From Euryarchaeota archaeon (GTDB lineage Archaea; Thermoplasmatota; SW-10-69-26; JACQPN01): DNA of 64,000 bases. The translations under genes were made by a program, and so were the position numbers. The stretch lies in NCBI GenBank assembly GCA_016207515.1, contig JACQPN010000002.1, forward strand, positions 200,350-264,349, written 5' to 3'. The notes beneath the pieces were generated by a model that made no database searches, had not been told where the DNA came from, and saw only the letters and a list, made by a program, of their open reading frames with translations. This document shows, one piece after another, positions 15,251 to 23,917 of this stretch (positions are counted from its first letter, which is position 1; every line of letters begins with the position of its first letter).

Positions 15251-16351
15251 ATGTGGAAAAGACCGAGGCTGAAGAGATCCTGGCAGAAACTGCGCCAGGA
15301 GGACGGCGTGATCGTTCTCTTGAACGAGCTGTCGAACGACCGGTTGCGAATACGCGACGAGAGGGGGGTGGCCTGGAGCATGCTGCAGGCCTTGGAGACT
15401 CCACATGATCCGGAGTCGTTGGTCGGCGCGATCAAGGGATCCACGGGCGCTGACGCCGAGGAGATCCTCGGTGGCCTGGAATCCCTCGGAGAGGCGGGGC
15501 TCCTGGAGGAGACGCTGATCGAACCCCCGCCGGTCCCCGCCGAGTACGGAAGAGCATACAAACGGAACCTTTACTTCTTCAAAGAGTACGAGACGCAGGA
15601 GCGTGACCGCAACAAGCTCCTTCTCTCGCTTTACAACGCGCGCGTCGCCGTCCTTGGACTAGGCGGCACCGGGAGTTGGGTGATCTCGTCGCTTCTTGCG
15701 GCCGGGGTCGGGACGCTACGCGGCGCCGACGGCGACGATGTCGGGCCGGAGAATCTCGGGCGGCAGACATTCTACCGGCGACGCGACATCGGAAAGGCGA
15801 AGACGCAAGCGATGGCGGACGAAGTGGCAGACTTCAATCCTGCGATACGCTTCGAGGCACGGCAGGGAATGGTTCGTTCGGTCGAGGATGTCGCGGCGCT
15901 CATCAAGGATTGCGATTTCTTGGTCGTCGGATGCGTGGGACCCCGTTTCACGCTATTTCGGTGGGTGAACGAGGCGTGCCTCGCCGCCGGCGTCCCTTTC
16001 ATCGTGGTGCAGACTCGCGCCGTCGGCCCGATGATCGTGCCCGGGCACTCGGCGTGTTACACATGTTACGAGGGATTCCTGCGCGAGAACCACCCGTACT
16101 ACGACCAATTGGTGGCCTCCCTGGATACGAACAAGGATGCCGCGCGGGAGATGCCGCAGTTCGGGCCTCTCGTCGCGTATTCCAGCGCACGCGCGGGGTT
16201 GGAGGTCGTCCGATACCTTTCGGGCTACGCGCAGCCGGATACGATCGATTGCATATTGCAACTCAACGGACCCGACTTAGAATGGAACGCGTTCAAATTC
16301 TCAAAAGACCCCGATTGTATATCTTGCGGAACGCGTGATGTGAATGACTGA
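15251..16351 (+). CDS. RiPP leader-binding E1-like adenylating enzyme (ThiF/Ocin-ThiF type)
   Basis: A 366-residue protein. The first 90-100 residues look like a winged PqqD/RRE-like domain (IVLLNELSNDRLRIRD... and EEILGGLESLGEAGLLEE). Then comes an E1/ThiF Rossmann domain: VLGLGGTGSWV (about 134-144), ADGDDVGPENLGRQTF with the conserved Asp, Asn, Arg and Gln, and two zinc pairs, CYTC and CISC. This is the architecture of the leader-binding partner of azoline-forming cyclodehydratases; related E1-like enzymes also adenylate peptides in microcin C7 synthesis. No YcaO partner is present in the window. The gene follows a Cys-rich precursor and overlaps the M50 gene by 8 bp. Proposed role: bind the leader and activate the peptide; exact chemistry is unknown. 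Confidence 0.85.
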   Translation: MWKRPRLKRSWQKLRQEDGVIVLLNELSNDRLRIRDERGVAWSMLQALETPHDPESLVGAIKGSTGADAEEILGGLESLGEAGLLEETLIEPPPVPAEYGRAYKRNLYFFKEYETQERDRNKLLLSLYNARVAVLGLGGTGSWVISSLLAAGVGTLRGADGDDVGPENLGRQTFYRRRDIGKAKTQAMADEVADFNPAIRFEARQGMVRSVEDVAALIKDCDFLVVGCVGPRFTLFRWVNEACLAAGVPFIVVQTRAVGPMIVPGHSACYTCYEGFLRENHPYYDQLVASLDTNKDAAREMPQFGPLVAYSSARAGLEVVRYLSGYAQPDTIDCILQLNGPDLEWNAFKFSKDPDCISCGTRDVND

Positions 16352-17915
16352 GACAAATACCCACGAATGGCGCCCCGAGGACACCCCTAGACTAGCACCG
16401 ACGCTTGAGTTTTCGCCAATGCTCCAGGGCGGTGTGCAGAAGGTGGTCGTCCGCGACGCCACCACACGCAGATATTACCAAGTGACCCCCGAGGTGGCCG
16501 GTGTCATCAAGCTCTTCGATGGCAGCAAGACGATCGCCGAGGTCGCGTCGCTAGCGTCGAGCACCCTGCAAGACGATGTCTCGTCCGGCGACGTCACACA
16601 ACTCGTGGATCAGCTCTGGCGGTTCGGATTCCTTGAGGGGAGTGTCGCCCCTGCCCGCGACCCGGTGACGTGGCGAAGGAGACTGGCCATCCCGTTGGTC
16701 CGGTTCGAAAGCGGAGCCCGGTTTGAAAGGTTTGCGCGTTTCTTCGCCCCGTTTTTCTCCCCGAAACTGGCCACTCCGATGCTCTTGGCGATGGGGGCAT
16801 CCCTGCTTGTCTTCATCTATCTCTTCTTCGGAGAGCGCAACGAGATCGGGATACGGATGATGATGGCCACGAGGGATTGGATGTCCGTGCCTTTCTTCCT
16901 CGCGCTCGTTTTCCCCGTGATGGTGATCCACGAGGCGGCGCACGCCATCGCCTTCATCAATTTCGGCGGTCGCAAGCCCCGGTTCGGCGTCATCGTGTTC
17001 CTGTTCGTCATCCCGGCGTTCTACACGGACGTGAACGATGCGTACCGCTTCCAGAACAAATGGCACAGGATCGGCGTGAGCCTCGCGGGACCGTTTTCGA
17101 ACCTGCTTCTTGCGATACCAGCGCTGATCTTTTGGCCGTTGACTCAGGGCCTGCTTCACGATGCCGTGTTCTTCCTCATCATGATGAACATGAGCGTCGT
17201 GATCTTCACGCTCTATCCCATGTTCAGGGCCGACATTTACTACATCCTCGTCGATCTTCTCGAGATCCCGAACCTGCAGGAAAAGGCCATTGGCTACACG
17301 TGGGGTGCCCTGAAACACCGGTTTGGGGGCCCCCGCCCGGCAGTGCGGGCCGACGGGAGGCGACAGGCGACGATATTCGCGGCCTACGCCGTCCTAAGCG
17401 TCCTCGCTAACGCAGGCATTTTCTATCTCCTGTTCTTGCAAACGGTGGGCTTCACGCCGGTGGGCGATGCCGTGGAACAGAACGAATTCGCATTGGCGCT
17501 TCCCGGCGTCTCGGGGGTCCTGGTGATGCGCGACATGGCCGAGCGCGCCATGGCAGATCGCGACGGAACCGGCGGGATGGGAGACATGATGATGGACCAA
17601 GATCAGGTCTCGAAGAATTCATTGAAAGATTGTCCAAAAGCGCAGGCGGAGGGCGACGCGTCCATGACGATGGCGAGCGGCGAGTCGAACATGTCGTCGA
17701 TGGACAATCAGTCGATGTCGTCCTCGATGGAAGGCATGGACCAGAACCAGACCGAGTCCGGCGCTAGTCCGACGGCCGAGGAGATGAACATGACCGAGGA
17801 AGAACATGCGGGAATGAGCGGAAACGACTCGGACGACCCGATGGCCCACATGTCCGGCGGCGACGGGGTGGAATCGATGGAAGGGATGGGCACGGGCGAC
17901 GAATGCGATGAGTGA
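16344..17915 (+). CDS. M50-family membrane zinc protease with PqqD-like N-terminus and Met-rich tail
   Basis: A 523-residue protein. Residues about 15-95 form a second PqqD/winged leader-binding-like domain. About six helices follow, with HEAAH (about 195-199) as the HExxH zinc motif and the Asp-containing segment FRADIYYILVDLLEIPNL, the pattern of the putative peptide zinc metalloproteases found in bacterial RiPP loci. The last 120 or so residues (from about 395) are hydrophilic and hold about 19 Met plus many Asp/Glu/Ser, e.g. MDNQSMSSSMEGMD; this resembles Met-rich copper-binding tails. The gene overlaps the E1-like gene by 8 bp. Likely roles are cleavage of the leader and/or passage of the modified peptide; the tail suggests a link to extracytoplasmic copper. 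Confidence 0.85.
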   Translation: MTETNTHEWRPEDTPRLAPTLEFSPMLQGGVQKVVVRDATTRRYYQVTPEVAGVIKLFDGSKTIAEVASLASSTLQDDVSSGDVTQLVDQLWRFGFLEGSVAPARDPVTWRRRLAIPLVRFESGARFERFARFFAPFFSPKLATPMLLAMGASLLVFIYLFFGERNEIGIRMMMATRDWMSVPFFLALVFPVMVIHEAAHAIAFINFGGRKPRFGVIVFLFVIPAFYTDVNDAYRFQNKWHRIGVSLAGPFSNLLLAIPALIFWPLTQGLLHDAVFFLIMMNMSVVIFTLYPMFRADIYYILVDLLEIPNLQEKAIGYTWGALKHRFGGPRPAVRADGRRQATIFAAYAVLSVLANAGIFYLLFLQTVGFTPVGDAVEQNEFALALPGVSGVLVMRDMAERAMADRDGTGGMGDMMMDQDQVSKNSLKDCPKAQAEGDASMTMASGESNMSSMDNQSMSSSMEGMDQNQTESGASPTAEEMNMTEEEHAGMSGNDSDDPMAHMSGGDGVESMEGMGTGDECDE

Positions 17916-17922
17916 GGCTCTC

Positions 17923-17938
17923 CGGCGGCGCGCCGCCG
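17923..17938 (+). terminator. GC palindrome after the RiPP operon
   Basis: CGGCGGCGCGCCGCCG is a perfect 16-bp palindrome beginning 8 bp after the protease stop. It may form a 3' hairpin. The rest of 17916-18052 shows nothing else. Confidence 0.3.
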
Positions 17939-18052
17939 TTCCAATCGTCGCGGGGACCAGGGCGACGGCGTCCGACGTTGCCAGCGCCGTAAACGGGTAG
18001 GCTCCAGACCACCAGCAAGAATTCCATTACGGGAAGGTGGGGAGGTTTCAGG

Positions 18053-19120
18053 CTACCCCTTCGCCTTCGTCCAGCCTTCCGGCTTCGAGAGGTTACTCGG
18101 CCGTTCGAGGTACCGGTTGAACCCGATGAGCGCGTTCTCGCTCCCGTACTCCGCTATCCGCCGGAGACTCCAGCTGATGTGCCTAAGGTGCGTGGCGGTG
18201 CCCGGGTCCTTGATGCTCTTGATGATGTCCGCGGTCAATGCTTCTTCCTCCTCCTCGAGCTTGAAGCGCGCCTCGACCGCGCGGTTCGCGAGCCGGATGT
18301 CCCTAGACACGACGGCCGCCATCGCGTCGCCGTTGATGCGCGCCGCGAGTTCTGAGACGCGGCGCAGGCGGAGGAGCAGGTCATCGTCGAGCTTCTTCCC
18401 GCTTTCAAGGAGCCACACGGCGTTCTTCGCGACTATCTCCGCATAATCGCCGATGGTCTCCAGGTTCTTCGCGATGAGACGGTTTCCGACGATGGGCAGC
18501 TGCTCCTTGAGGCCGATCTTCTCTGCGAGTATCGGGTCGGTCTGCGCTGAAAGGAGGAGGCGCAGCGCGAGATAGTACATCGTGTCCGCCTCGTCCTCCC
18601 GGAGCATCGCGTCCTTGGCGAGCGCCACCTGGCCCGTCGTCAGCGCCTCGATCGCCTCCTTGTGGATGGTCGCCCCGATCGTGTAGAGACGCTTCAGGAC
18701 GGTCTCCATGGGGAAACGCGAGGTGTCTATCGAGCATTGGAGCTCTATCTCCTCAGGCGTCTCTTGCATGATGCCGAGGCCCATCAGTTTCATCGCGGCG
18801 GTGCGCGTTTCGTGGATATGATGGCTCTTGATGCGCCCCTTGCTCCTGACACGGATGATGTTGCGGCCCAAAACGTAATTACCGATGATGATCCGGCCGA
18901 GCATTCCGTCTTCGTCGCAAAGGTCGGCGTCGATGACGAACTCCTCGACCTGGCGGTCCCGTGTCTCCTTGCCGGCCACGGCGACTTTCAACGCGCCGTC
19001 GCTTTGCTCGTCGAGCGTGAGGAGGTCGCCCTTCTTTATCCTAAGTTTCTCCACCCAGTCCCTTGGCAGGGAAACGGACAATGTCGAGGCGCCGACCTTC
19101 TGGACCTTACGGCTTTCCAA
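18053..19120 (-). CDS. AbrB/SpoVT-PhoU fusion, phosphate-signalling regulator
   Basis: Residues about 1-50 match the AbrB/MazE swapped-hairpin DNA-binding domain (VQKVGASTLSVSLPRDWVEK...IKKGDLL), and about 120-340 are two PhoU helical repeats (e.g. KNLETIGDYAEIVAKNAVWL). Such fusions are common in archaea and are thought to link phosphate transport state to transcription. No pst genes are in the window. I prefer TTG 19120 (355 residues), about 15 bases after the expected transcription start of a TATA box, AACTTATACTGG, at about 19153-19166; the frame is open back to 19228 but that would place the promoter inside the gene. Confidence 0.82.
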   Translation of the reverse strand: MESRKVQKVGASTLSVSLPRDWVEKLRIKKGDLLTLDEQSDGALKVAVAGKETRDRQVEEFVIDADLCDEDGMLGRIIIGNYVLGRNIIRVRSKGRIKSHHIHETRTAAMKLMGLGIMQETPEEIELQCSIDTSRFPMETVLKRLYTIGATIHKEAIEALTTGQVALAKDAMLREDEADTMYYLALRLLLSAQTDPILAEKIGLKEQLPIVGNRLIAKNLETIGDYAEIVAKNAVWLLESGKKLDDDLLLRLRRVSELAARINGDAMAAVVSRDIRLANRAVEARFKLEEEEEALTADIIKSIKDPGTATHLRHISWSLRRIAEYGSENALIGFNRYLERPSNLSKPEGWTKAKG

Positions 19121-19271
19121 GGTTCCGTTCTCCGCTACCCAGTTGTAATTACCAGTATAAGTTATTTTGCGCGGACGCGTCCACCGCCTCGCGCGTATGT
19201 TCCCACGCCTATCCGCCGGAACCTGCACGTTTTCAAAGCGTCCTAATAATCGCTACGCCGAATTACGGGTC

Positions 19272-19943
19272 GTGACAGTGTCCGCCATCATCCTCGCAGG
19301 CGGGAAAAGCAGCCGCATGGGCCGTGACAAGGCATTGGTGCCGCTCGCCGGCCAAGCCATGATCGTCTGGACCGCGGCCGCCATGAGCCGGATCCCAGGT
19401 TGCGTCGAGATCATCATCGCCGGAGGGAACGTGTCCCGTGGGGAGACCTATTCTCGCCTTCTCAAGGGTCACGTGCCGGTCCCCGTAAGGCCCGTCGCGG
19501 ACCAAAACGAGGACGCCGGGCCCATCGCCGGCCTCATCGCCGCGGCGCGCGTGGCAAACGGTGAGATCGTGGCGCTTGCCCCAGTCGATTCGCCGCTCCT
19601 TCTCCCCGAACTCTACGTGCTCCTCCTCGAAGAGATGGGGACTCAGGCGGGCGCCGTGGCGGAAATCGGGGATCGCCCGGAGCCGCTCAATGCCGTATAT
19701 CGCACGGCACGGCTTCTTGCCGCGACGGCAGATGGGGCCGTCGAGGCACCCCGCGACCTCGTCGAGCTCCTTGACGTCGCGCTCGTCCACGAAGCGCGCG
19801 TGAAGGAGGTGGACGAAGAACTCCTCACCTTCGCCGATGCGGACACGCCGGAGGAACTCGCGGAACTCGAGGACCTGATCGCGGCGCGAGGCGGAGGCGC
19901 CACGAGGGCGGGAAAACACGGGCTCGTGGACCAAGCGCGTTGA
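19272..19943 (+). CDS. mobA: molybdenum cofactor guanylyltransferase (MobA-like)
   Basis: A 223-residue nucleotidyltransferase starting at GTG 19272, 25 bp after a TAATAAT box. It opens with AIILAGGKSSRMGRDKAL, the MobA/GT-A nucleotide-binding signature, and later has APVDSPLL (metal-binding Asp) and RPEPLNAVYR. It would attach GMP to molybdopterin to form the bis-MGD cofactor. The tail beyond about residue 190 is acidic then basic and outside the core fold. No molybdoenzyme is nearby. MobA and related sugar-nucleotide pyrophosphorylases share the signature, but the length and later motifs favour MobA. Confidence 0.8.
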   Translation: MTVSAIILAGGKSSRMGRDKALVPLAGQAMIVWTAAAMSRIPGCVEIIIAGGNVSRGETYSRLLKGHVPVPVRPVADQNEDAGPIAGLIAAARVANGEIVALAPVDSPLLLPELYVLLLEEMGTQAGAVAEIGDRPEPLNAVYRTARLLAATADGAVEAPRDLVELLDVALVHEARVKEVDEELLTFADADTPEELAELEDLIAARGGGATRAGKHGLVDQAR

Positions 19944-20025
19944 ATCGCGGCTGAGCAGGACGCCCGCCCCCGTGTTGAGGGACACGCGAGACCCCGTCGA
20001 TTCCTAGTGGCCCCGGGCCCCGCCG

Positions 20026-20892
20026 CTAGACGCGCCCCATCGTGATGATCGCGGCGCCATCCTTCCAGATCCGGATCGTCCCGCTCGACGAGACTGTCAC
20101 CGCTATCGCCTTCGTGCGCCCGGATATCGAGGCGGCGGCGAGGTGCCTTCCGCCTAGGCCCGACTGCAGGTGAACGCCTTTGTCGATCTCGATGTAGCGC
20201 CCCGCGGCCTCCATGACGCCGTCCTCGCGGAGGATAAAGGCCCCATCGAGCTGCGAGAACTCCTTCGCGGTCTCCCACGCGCTGTCGTTCAGGAGGTTTC
20301 GTTCCGACTCCGGATGTCCCATGAACGGGTTGATGACGATCTGGCGCGAGCGCGACATGACGGCCGGCGCGTCGCCGATGACGAACATCGCGCCCGTCCT
20401 CTTGCCCTCGCGGCCCTCGCGGGCGAGTTCGCTTGAAAGCCGAAGCAACCGCTCCATCACCTTTAGGTTGCCGCGCCCCGAAAGCTCCTGCTTTACCTTC
20501 ACCACTTCGGTGTCTCGAGCGAGGTTCACGCGGATGAGGGATTCGACGCCGCCGCCGCCGGCGATGACTAGAGCGTCGTCCTTCCCGTCGAGCCGGCCCT
20601 CAAGGTACGCCGTGGTGATGACGTCGCGCACTTGGCCGAGCCCCGAGACGCTTCCCGTGATGTCCTCCGTGGTGAGCATGGTCGCCCTGACCTTCGATTC
20701 GAAGGTTCTCGCGAGCTTCTCTTTGCTTGTGGCGAGGATGACGGGGGCTTTCGAACTTGCGATGACCGAGCGGGCGAAAGTCTCGACGTCCGTGACGAGA
20801 AGCGTCACCGTCGCCTTGGAATCGTGGATGAAGTCCGTGATGGGACCGGATGGGACGCGCGACCTCGTGGTGCTGGCCTTCGTCTTCGTCAT
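20026..20892 (-). CDS. dacZ: diadenylate cyclase, DacZ type (c-di-AMP synthase)
   Basis: A 288-residue protein. The C-terminal third is a DAC (DisA_N) domain: [10 protein letters not shown], then [20 protein letters not shown], containing the DGA and RH(R) active-site elements, and [12 protein letters not shown]. The N-terminal part is an alpha/beta domain with [19 protein letters not shown]. This arrangement is that of archaeal DacZ, which makes c-di-AMP from two ATP in euryarchaea such as Haloferax, where the level is vital for osmotic balance. Gene stands alone, divergent from the acyl-CoA dehydrogenase. The second Arg of RHR is Leu here, a small departure. Confidence 0.85.
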   Translation of the reverse strand: MTKTKASTTRSRVPSGPITDFIHDSKATVTLLVTDVETFARSVIASSKAPVILATSKEKLARTFESKVRATMLTTEDITGSVSGLGQVRDVITTAYLEGRLDGKDDALVIAGGGGVESLIRVNLARDTEVVKVKQELSGRGNLKVMERLLRLSSELAREGREGKRTGAMFVIGDAPAVMSRSRQIVINPFMGHPESERNLLNDSAWETAKEFSQLDGAFILREDGVMEAAGRYIEIDKGVHLQSGLGGRHLAAASISGRTKAIAVTVSSSGTIRIWKDGAAIITMGRV

Positions 20893-20968
20893 CGGCGGTA
20901 CAGCGCCTCACCATGGGATAAGCGTTGCCGGTCCCGAAACCATCTTAAGAATCGGCCACATTCGCCAC

Positions 20969-22138
20969 ATGGTAAAGATGAACTTTGACCTCACCGAGGA
21001 GCAACTGGCCATCCGGAAACTCGTGCGCGAATTCGGCGAGCAGGAGGTCGTCCCGAAGACGAAGGAGATCGAGGAGACGGGTGTTTTCGAGACCGACGTC
21101 GTAAAGAAAGCGGCGAAGCTCGGGCTTCTTGGGATGAACGCGCCGCCGGAACTCGACGGTGCAGGCCTCGACTTCGTGTCCTACACGATCGCCATCGAGG
21201 AAGCGAGCAGGGCGAACGGTTCGTTCGGGATCACGCTCGCGGCGCACAATGGCCTCGGGATGTCGCAGATCCTTCACCAAGGCACGGATGCGCAGAAGAA
21301 GAAGTACATCCCGCCGCTCGCGCGCGGGGATCACGTCGGCTGCTGGGCATTGACCGAGCCCGCCTCCGGTTCCGACGCGGCAGGTCTCCAGACGACGGCC
21401 ACCAAGAAGGGCCACCATTACATCCTGAACGGAACCAAGGTATTCGCGACGAACGGCCACTACGCCGACACGATAACGGTGATGGCCAAGACCGACCCGG
21501 ACAAGGGAAGGAAAGGGATCACTGCGTTCATCATCGAAAAGGGCACACCGGGATTCAAGCTCGGCATCATGGAGGAGAAGCTCGGGCTCCACGGTTCGTG
21601 CACGAGCGAACTGATACTAGACAATTGCGAGGTCCACGAGGACCAGATCGTCGGTGGAAGCGAAGGCATCGGCATGGGCTTCAACGGCGCTTTGAAGACG
21701 CTCGACTCGGGCCGGATAGCGATCGGCGCCATGGCGCTCGGAATCGGCCAGGCGGCGCTCGACGCGTCGGTCGAGTACGCGAAGCAGAGGAAACAGTTCG
21801 GAAGACCCATCGGGACATTCCAGGCCATCCAGTGGAAGATCGCGAACATGGCCACCGAACTCGACGCGGCGCGGCTTCTTCTTTACCGCGCGGCGTACTT
21901 GCGGCAGAAAGGCGCGGAGTTCAAGTCGGACGCCTCGATGGCGAAACTCTACGCGAGCGAGGCCGCGATGCGGGCATGCAACGATGCGATCCAGATCCAC
22001 GGCGGCAACGGCTACACGACCGATTATCCGGTCGAGCGGTACTTCCGCGACGTGAAGCTCTGCGAGATCGGGGAAGGGACGAGTGAGATCCAGCGGATGA
22101 TAATAGCGCGGCAACTCGGATTGCCGGTCGAGAAATAG
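20969..22138 (+). CDS. acyl-CoA dehydrogenase
   Basis: A 389-residue flavoenzyme from ATG 20969; a TTAAGA box lies 25 bp upstream. Shows the family signatures [13 protein letters not shown] (FAD contact), [16 protein letters not shown] and GEGTSEIQR, whose Glu is at the position of the catalytic base of medium/short-chain enzymes. It oxidises an acyl-CoA to the enoyl-CoA and passes electrons to ETF. Full length for the family. Monocistronic, so chain length or branched substrate cannot be deduced. Confidence 0.92.
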   Translation: MVKMNFDLTEEQLAIRKLVREFGEQEVVPKTKEIEETGVFETDVVKKAAKLGLLGMNAPPELDGAGLDFVSYTIAIEEASRANGSFGITLAAHNGLGMSQILHQGTDAQKKKYIPPLARGDHVGCWALTEPASGSDAAGLQTTATKKGHHYILNGTKVFATNGHYADTITVMAKTDPDKGRKGITAFIIEKGTPGFKLGIMEEKLGLHGSCTSELILDNCEVHEDQIVGGSEGIGMGFNGALKTLDSGRIAIGAMALGIGQAALDASVEYAKQRKQFGRPIGTFQAIQWKIANMATELDAARLLLYRAAYLRQKGAEFKSDASMAKLYASEAAMRACNDAIQIHGGNGYTTDYPVERYFRDVKLCEIGEGTSEIQRMIIARQLGLPVEK

Positions 22139-22154
22139 ACGCCGGCGGGCTGCG

Positions 22155-22289
22155 TCATGGACCCTTGGGCCGACTGCGATCAAATGCGTCAAGGAGCCGG
22201 ACGACGATTTGTTCGTCAGTCTCCCCCGGCGCGCCAAACGTCCGTAATAGGGCCCGGACCTTGCGGCTAACCGGGATCTTGATTCTCAT
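22155..22289 (-). CDS. 44-residue antitoxin-like small protein
   Basis: A short minus-strand gene (ATG 22289 to TGA 22155). The protein opens MRIKIPVSRKVRALLRTFG and continues PGETDEQIVVRLLDAF, the pattern strand-helix-loop-helix of the small archaeal RHH/VapB-like proteins (I/V-x-V-s-x-x-v-r-x-x-L...ge-t-d-x-v-v-x-x-L-l). No toxin gene is beside it. Short length lowers confidence, but the residue pattern is too regular for chance. Confidence 0.5.
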   Translation of the reverse strand: MRIKIPVSRKVRALLRTFGAPGETDEQIVVRLLDAFDRSRPKGP

Positions 22290-22367
22290 GCACGTCAAGG
22301 GCGCTCTCGACCCGCATGACCCTTCCCGTTGGAGGGGTCGCCGAAGGAAATCGGCGTCCGCGAACCA

Positions 22368-22375
22368 TTAATAAG
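22368..22375 (+). promoter_or_regulatory. TATA box of tRNA-Phe
   Basis: TTAATAAG, about 40 bp upstream of the mature tRNA 5' end, which allows a short 5' leader for RNase P. Confidence 0.5.
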
Positions 22376-22412
22376 GTGCCTCGCTTTCGTCCCCCTGCCC
22401 TCGGGCAATACA

Positions 22413-22485
22413 GCCGCAGTAGATCAGTTGGGAGATCGCCAGACTGAAGATCTGGAAGTCGCTGGTTCGAACCCGGCCTGCGGCA
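22413..22485 (+). tRNA. tRNA-Phe (GAA)
   Basis: A 73-base cloverleaf. Acceptor GCCGCAG pairs with CTGCGGC (22478-22484), discriminator A. D arm GATC/GATC; anticodon stem CCAGA/TCTGG around loop CTGAAGA, anticodon GAA; T arm GCTGG-TTCGAAC-CCGGC. No intron and no encoded CCA. Its last 11 bases are the first bases of a 75-bp tandem repeat. Confidence 0.95.
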
Positions 22486-22637
22486 TCGGGACGCGGTCGT
22501 TTCCGTCGACGCTTTTTCCGCGCCAGCGGAAAAAGGGTCGTTTGGAGCCGGCCTGCGGCATCGGGACGCGGTCGTTTCCGTCGACGCTTTTTCCGCGCCA
22601 GCGGAAAAAGGGTCGTTTGGAGCCGGCCTGCGGCATC
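22475..22637. repeat. 75-bp tandem repeat that includes the tRNA-Phe 3' end
   Basis: Units at 22475-22549 and 22550-22624 appear identical and a third starts at 22625 but stops after GGCCTGCGGCATC. Each begins with the last 11 bases of the tRNA and holds a perfect hairpin, CTTTTTCCGC-GCCA-GCGGAAAAAG (22512-22535 and 22587-22610). The hairpin with its T run may terminate the tRNA transcript. Confidence 0.85.
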
Positions 22638-22711
22638 ACATTGTTCCTGCCTTAGTCATTTCGAGGCCTGTTCCATAATCCTATTCCCGGCCCCACCGGG
22701 ATTGAGAGGCC

Positions 22712-23182
22712 GTGACTTCCGGTCCATCGCCCTGGAAGGGAATCGGTCTCCTTGCCCTCTACGTCGCGCTGTCCAGCGCATTCGGCCTGGCGCTACGTGG
22801 CGTTTCCGAAGGCCAGGACCTCGATTGGGCGCAAAACATCATCGTGAACGTCTGGTCGCGTAGCGCCGACGCCGACGTCGTCTTCAAGGTCGGCACGATC
22901 CTCGCCGGCCTCGTCAGTTACCGGCTCGCCGCGCGGCGACTCGTCGGAGCCTCCATCGTCGCAGGATTCGTCCTCAACTGGATCGTCTACTGGTTGAGTT
23001 TCCTGCTATTGGCCACGCCGGGCAACCCGAATGCCCAGCTCTCGCGCGACCTCGCCGAGTCCTTGCGTTTCGTGGCCCAGTGGGGGATACTGGGCTTGAT
23101 ATTCACGGCCATCGCGCCGGTCGTCGCACAATCGGTCCTGGCGGAGCCCGCCAACAGCGCCACAGAACGACGGATGGCATGA
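22712..23182 (+). CDS. four-helix membrane protein, unknown
   Basis: A 156-residue protein from GTG 22712 with hydrophobic segments at about residues 10-28, 58-75, 82-105 and 125-142. Its body is typical of a small integral membrane protein; an amphipathic stretch, EGQDLDWAQNIIVNVW, lies between the first two helices. Not recognised as any family. Stands alone downstream of tRNA-Phe on the same strand. Confidence 0.6.
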   Translation: MTSGPSPWKGIGLLALYVALSSAFGLALRGVSEGQDLDWAQNIIVNVWSRSADADVVFKVGTILAGLVSYRLAARRLVGASIVAGFVLNWIVYWLSFLLLATPGNPNAQLSRDLAESLRFVAQWGILGLIFTAIAPVVAQSVLAEPANSATERRMA

Positions 23183-23221
23183 ACCCGGGTGCGTCCGGAT
23201 GACGACCCGACAGTAAGGTTT

Positions 23222-23719
23222 ATGGGGCGCCATGCGGCCCACGATGTGATAAAGGTCGCGTGGTCCACCCTCTCCGCCTTGGTGGTTCTCGTCTCGGGTT
23301 GCGTCTCCACGACGCCACCGACAAGTGGCGACGCGTCTACGATCGAACCGGCTGCGGTTCAAGATATGTCGCCCTCCAACGCGACCCAGGCCTCGAAGGA
23401 CATCGCCCGCGGGCACATCGTGGCGGCAGGTCCGTACACGAACGTCCGCAGCATCGCCGTCCTCGCGAGAGAGGGAGTTGACGGTTTCTTTTTCCCGGCG
23501 CCGCCCGCGAAGACGATGCTCACGACGCGCACAATGGACAATCGAGGCCTCGGCTACGACCTCTCGATGAACTTCCACGACGCGGCACGGGTCTATCTCG
23601 GTGGATGTTCGACGCCTGCGATGGACGAGACGTGTGTCGTGCCGGTCGGCGCCGCCACAGGGGAAGTGACGGCGGCGATGGGCGTCGATCTCGATGTGGT
23701 CGTGCTGATTGCGCAGTGA
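23222..23719 (+). CDS. lipoprotein, unknown
   Basis: A 165-residue lipoprotein with lipobox VLVSGC (about residue 25) followed by a Thr/Ser/Pro linker and a compact domain of about 110 residues containing two Cys pairs' worth of residues (YLGGCSTPAMDETC). ATG 23222 is used; GTG 23246 would suit a TATA-like GGTTTATGG 25 bp upstream and still gives a full signal. No family recognised. Confidence 0.6.
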   Translation: MGRHAAHDVIKVAWSTLSALVVLVSGCVSTTPPTSGDASTIEPAAVQDMSPSNATQASKDIARGHIVAAGPYTNVRSIAVLAREGVDGFFFPAPPAKTMLTTRTMDNRGLGYDLSMNFHDAARVYLGGCSTPAMDETCVVPVGAATGEVTAAMGVDLDVVVLIAQ

Positions 23720-23917
23720 ATCGAAAGACCTCGAACGTCGCCTCGGCGGGTCTTTCACCCCCGGGGAGGATCCGTCCGGTCGCGCAATGGGCTTTGCGTC
23801 AACGGAAGGTCGATGCGCGCCGCTTCATCCGCTACGCTCTCCCTAGCGTCGTGACTATGGTCTCCCCAGAATCGTTATCCCTCTCCCGGCTGGCTACGTC
23901 TTCTGGAGGCTCCCTGT

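Noticed and set aside
22329-22655. 108-codon frame with repeated GIGTRSFPSTLFPRQ units
   Set aside because: It runs through tRNA-Phe and the 75-bp tandem repeat; the protein repeats only reflect the DNA repeat.
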